This document shows positions 5,182-5,217 of a stretch of DNA of 5,217 nucleotides, piece by piece. The first letter of the stretch is position 1. Every line of letters begins with the position of its first letter. The position numbers and the translations under genes are program-made. Where the stretch lies: NCBI GenBank assembly GCA_905215225.1, contig CAJMPM010000124.1, positions 1 to 5,217 on the forward strand, in the 5' to 3' direction. The DNA is from an uncultured bacterium (GTDB lineage: Bacteria > Actinomycetota > Coriobacteriia > Coriobacteriales > Coriobacteriaceae). Under the pieces are notes generated by a model. That model was not told the DNA's origin. It saw only the letters and a list, made by a program, of their open reading frames with translations, and did no database searches.

Positions 5182-5217
5182 TCAGTACTCATATTTGGCT
5201 TTTTTGACCACCGAGTC

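Larger units (their letters stand above)
4981..5213. mobile_element. 233-bp inverted-repeat-bounded non-coding element (MITE-like)
   Basis: The left end (4981-5012, 32 bp) and right end (5183-5213, 31 bp) are inverted copies differing by one substitution and one indel. Their inner part is a perfect 17-bp match, GCCAAATATGAGTACTG (4996-5012) against its complement (5183-5199). Each arm is followed outward by a run of six T residues on the strand leaving the element, then by a GG(G/T)GG-like GC-rich tip. No open reading frame of note lies inside. It begins 3 bp after the TatD-family stop. It could be a miniature transposable element, a dispersed intergenic repeat, or a long-range bidirectional terminator. 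No target-site duplication is evident, but only 4 bp of right flank are visible. Confidence 0.5.

Overview
The window looks like chromosomal DNA from a fairly GC-rich Gram-positive-type bacterium. My best guess is the class Coriobacteriia (Collinsella-like). This is an inference from the EttA sequence, the C/G-ending codon bias in genes and the AT-rich spacers; there is no rRNA or other taxonomic marker to confirm it. Five protein genes are well supported, and nothing indicates a phage, plasmid or CRISPR array.

Layout. Positions 1-248 are an AT-rich spacer. It ends in a strong terminator for ettA (211-240), and at the left edge it carries an unusually symmetric nested dyad (13-48) next to a Shine-Dalgarno-like AGGAG for a leftward gene that would start just outside the window. 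Positions 249-1928 (minus) encode the ABC-F translation factor EttA. Positions 2020-2046 hold an intrinsic terminator for the next leftward operon. Positions 2113-3088 (minus) are a two-gene, translationally coupled sdpR-sdpI module: an ArsR-type autorepressor followed by a six-helix SdpI/DUF1648 membrane protein. A near-consensus promoter and an inverted repeat lie in front of it. Positions 3160-3388 are a spacer that appears to encode a roughly 96-nt leftward small RNA with its own promoter and terminator, divergent from a rightward promoter. Positions 3389-4977 (plus) are a two-gene operon: a TcdA/CsdL-type E1-like tRNA-t6A dehydratase and a TatD-family metallohydrolase. Positions 4981-5213 form a 233-bp non-coding unit bounded by near-perfect 31/32-bp terminal inverted repeats, starting 3 bp after the tatD-family stop codon.

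Functional reading. EttA gates translation initiation according to energy state, and TcdA finishes the cyclic t6A modification on ANN-decoding tRNAs, so both act on translation. The sdpRI pair resembles the Bacillus subtilis immunity/autorepressor pair for the SdpC toxin, but no toxin or toxin-maturation genes are visible here. It may therefore be an orphan immunity or envelope-stress module. The least explained parts are non-coding: the nested operator at the left edge, the putative small RNA between sdpR and tcdA, and the inverted-repeat element at the right edge.
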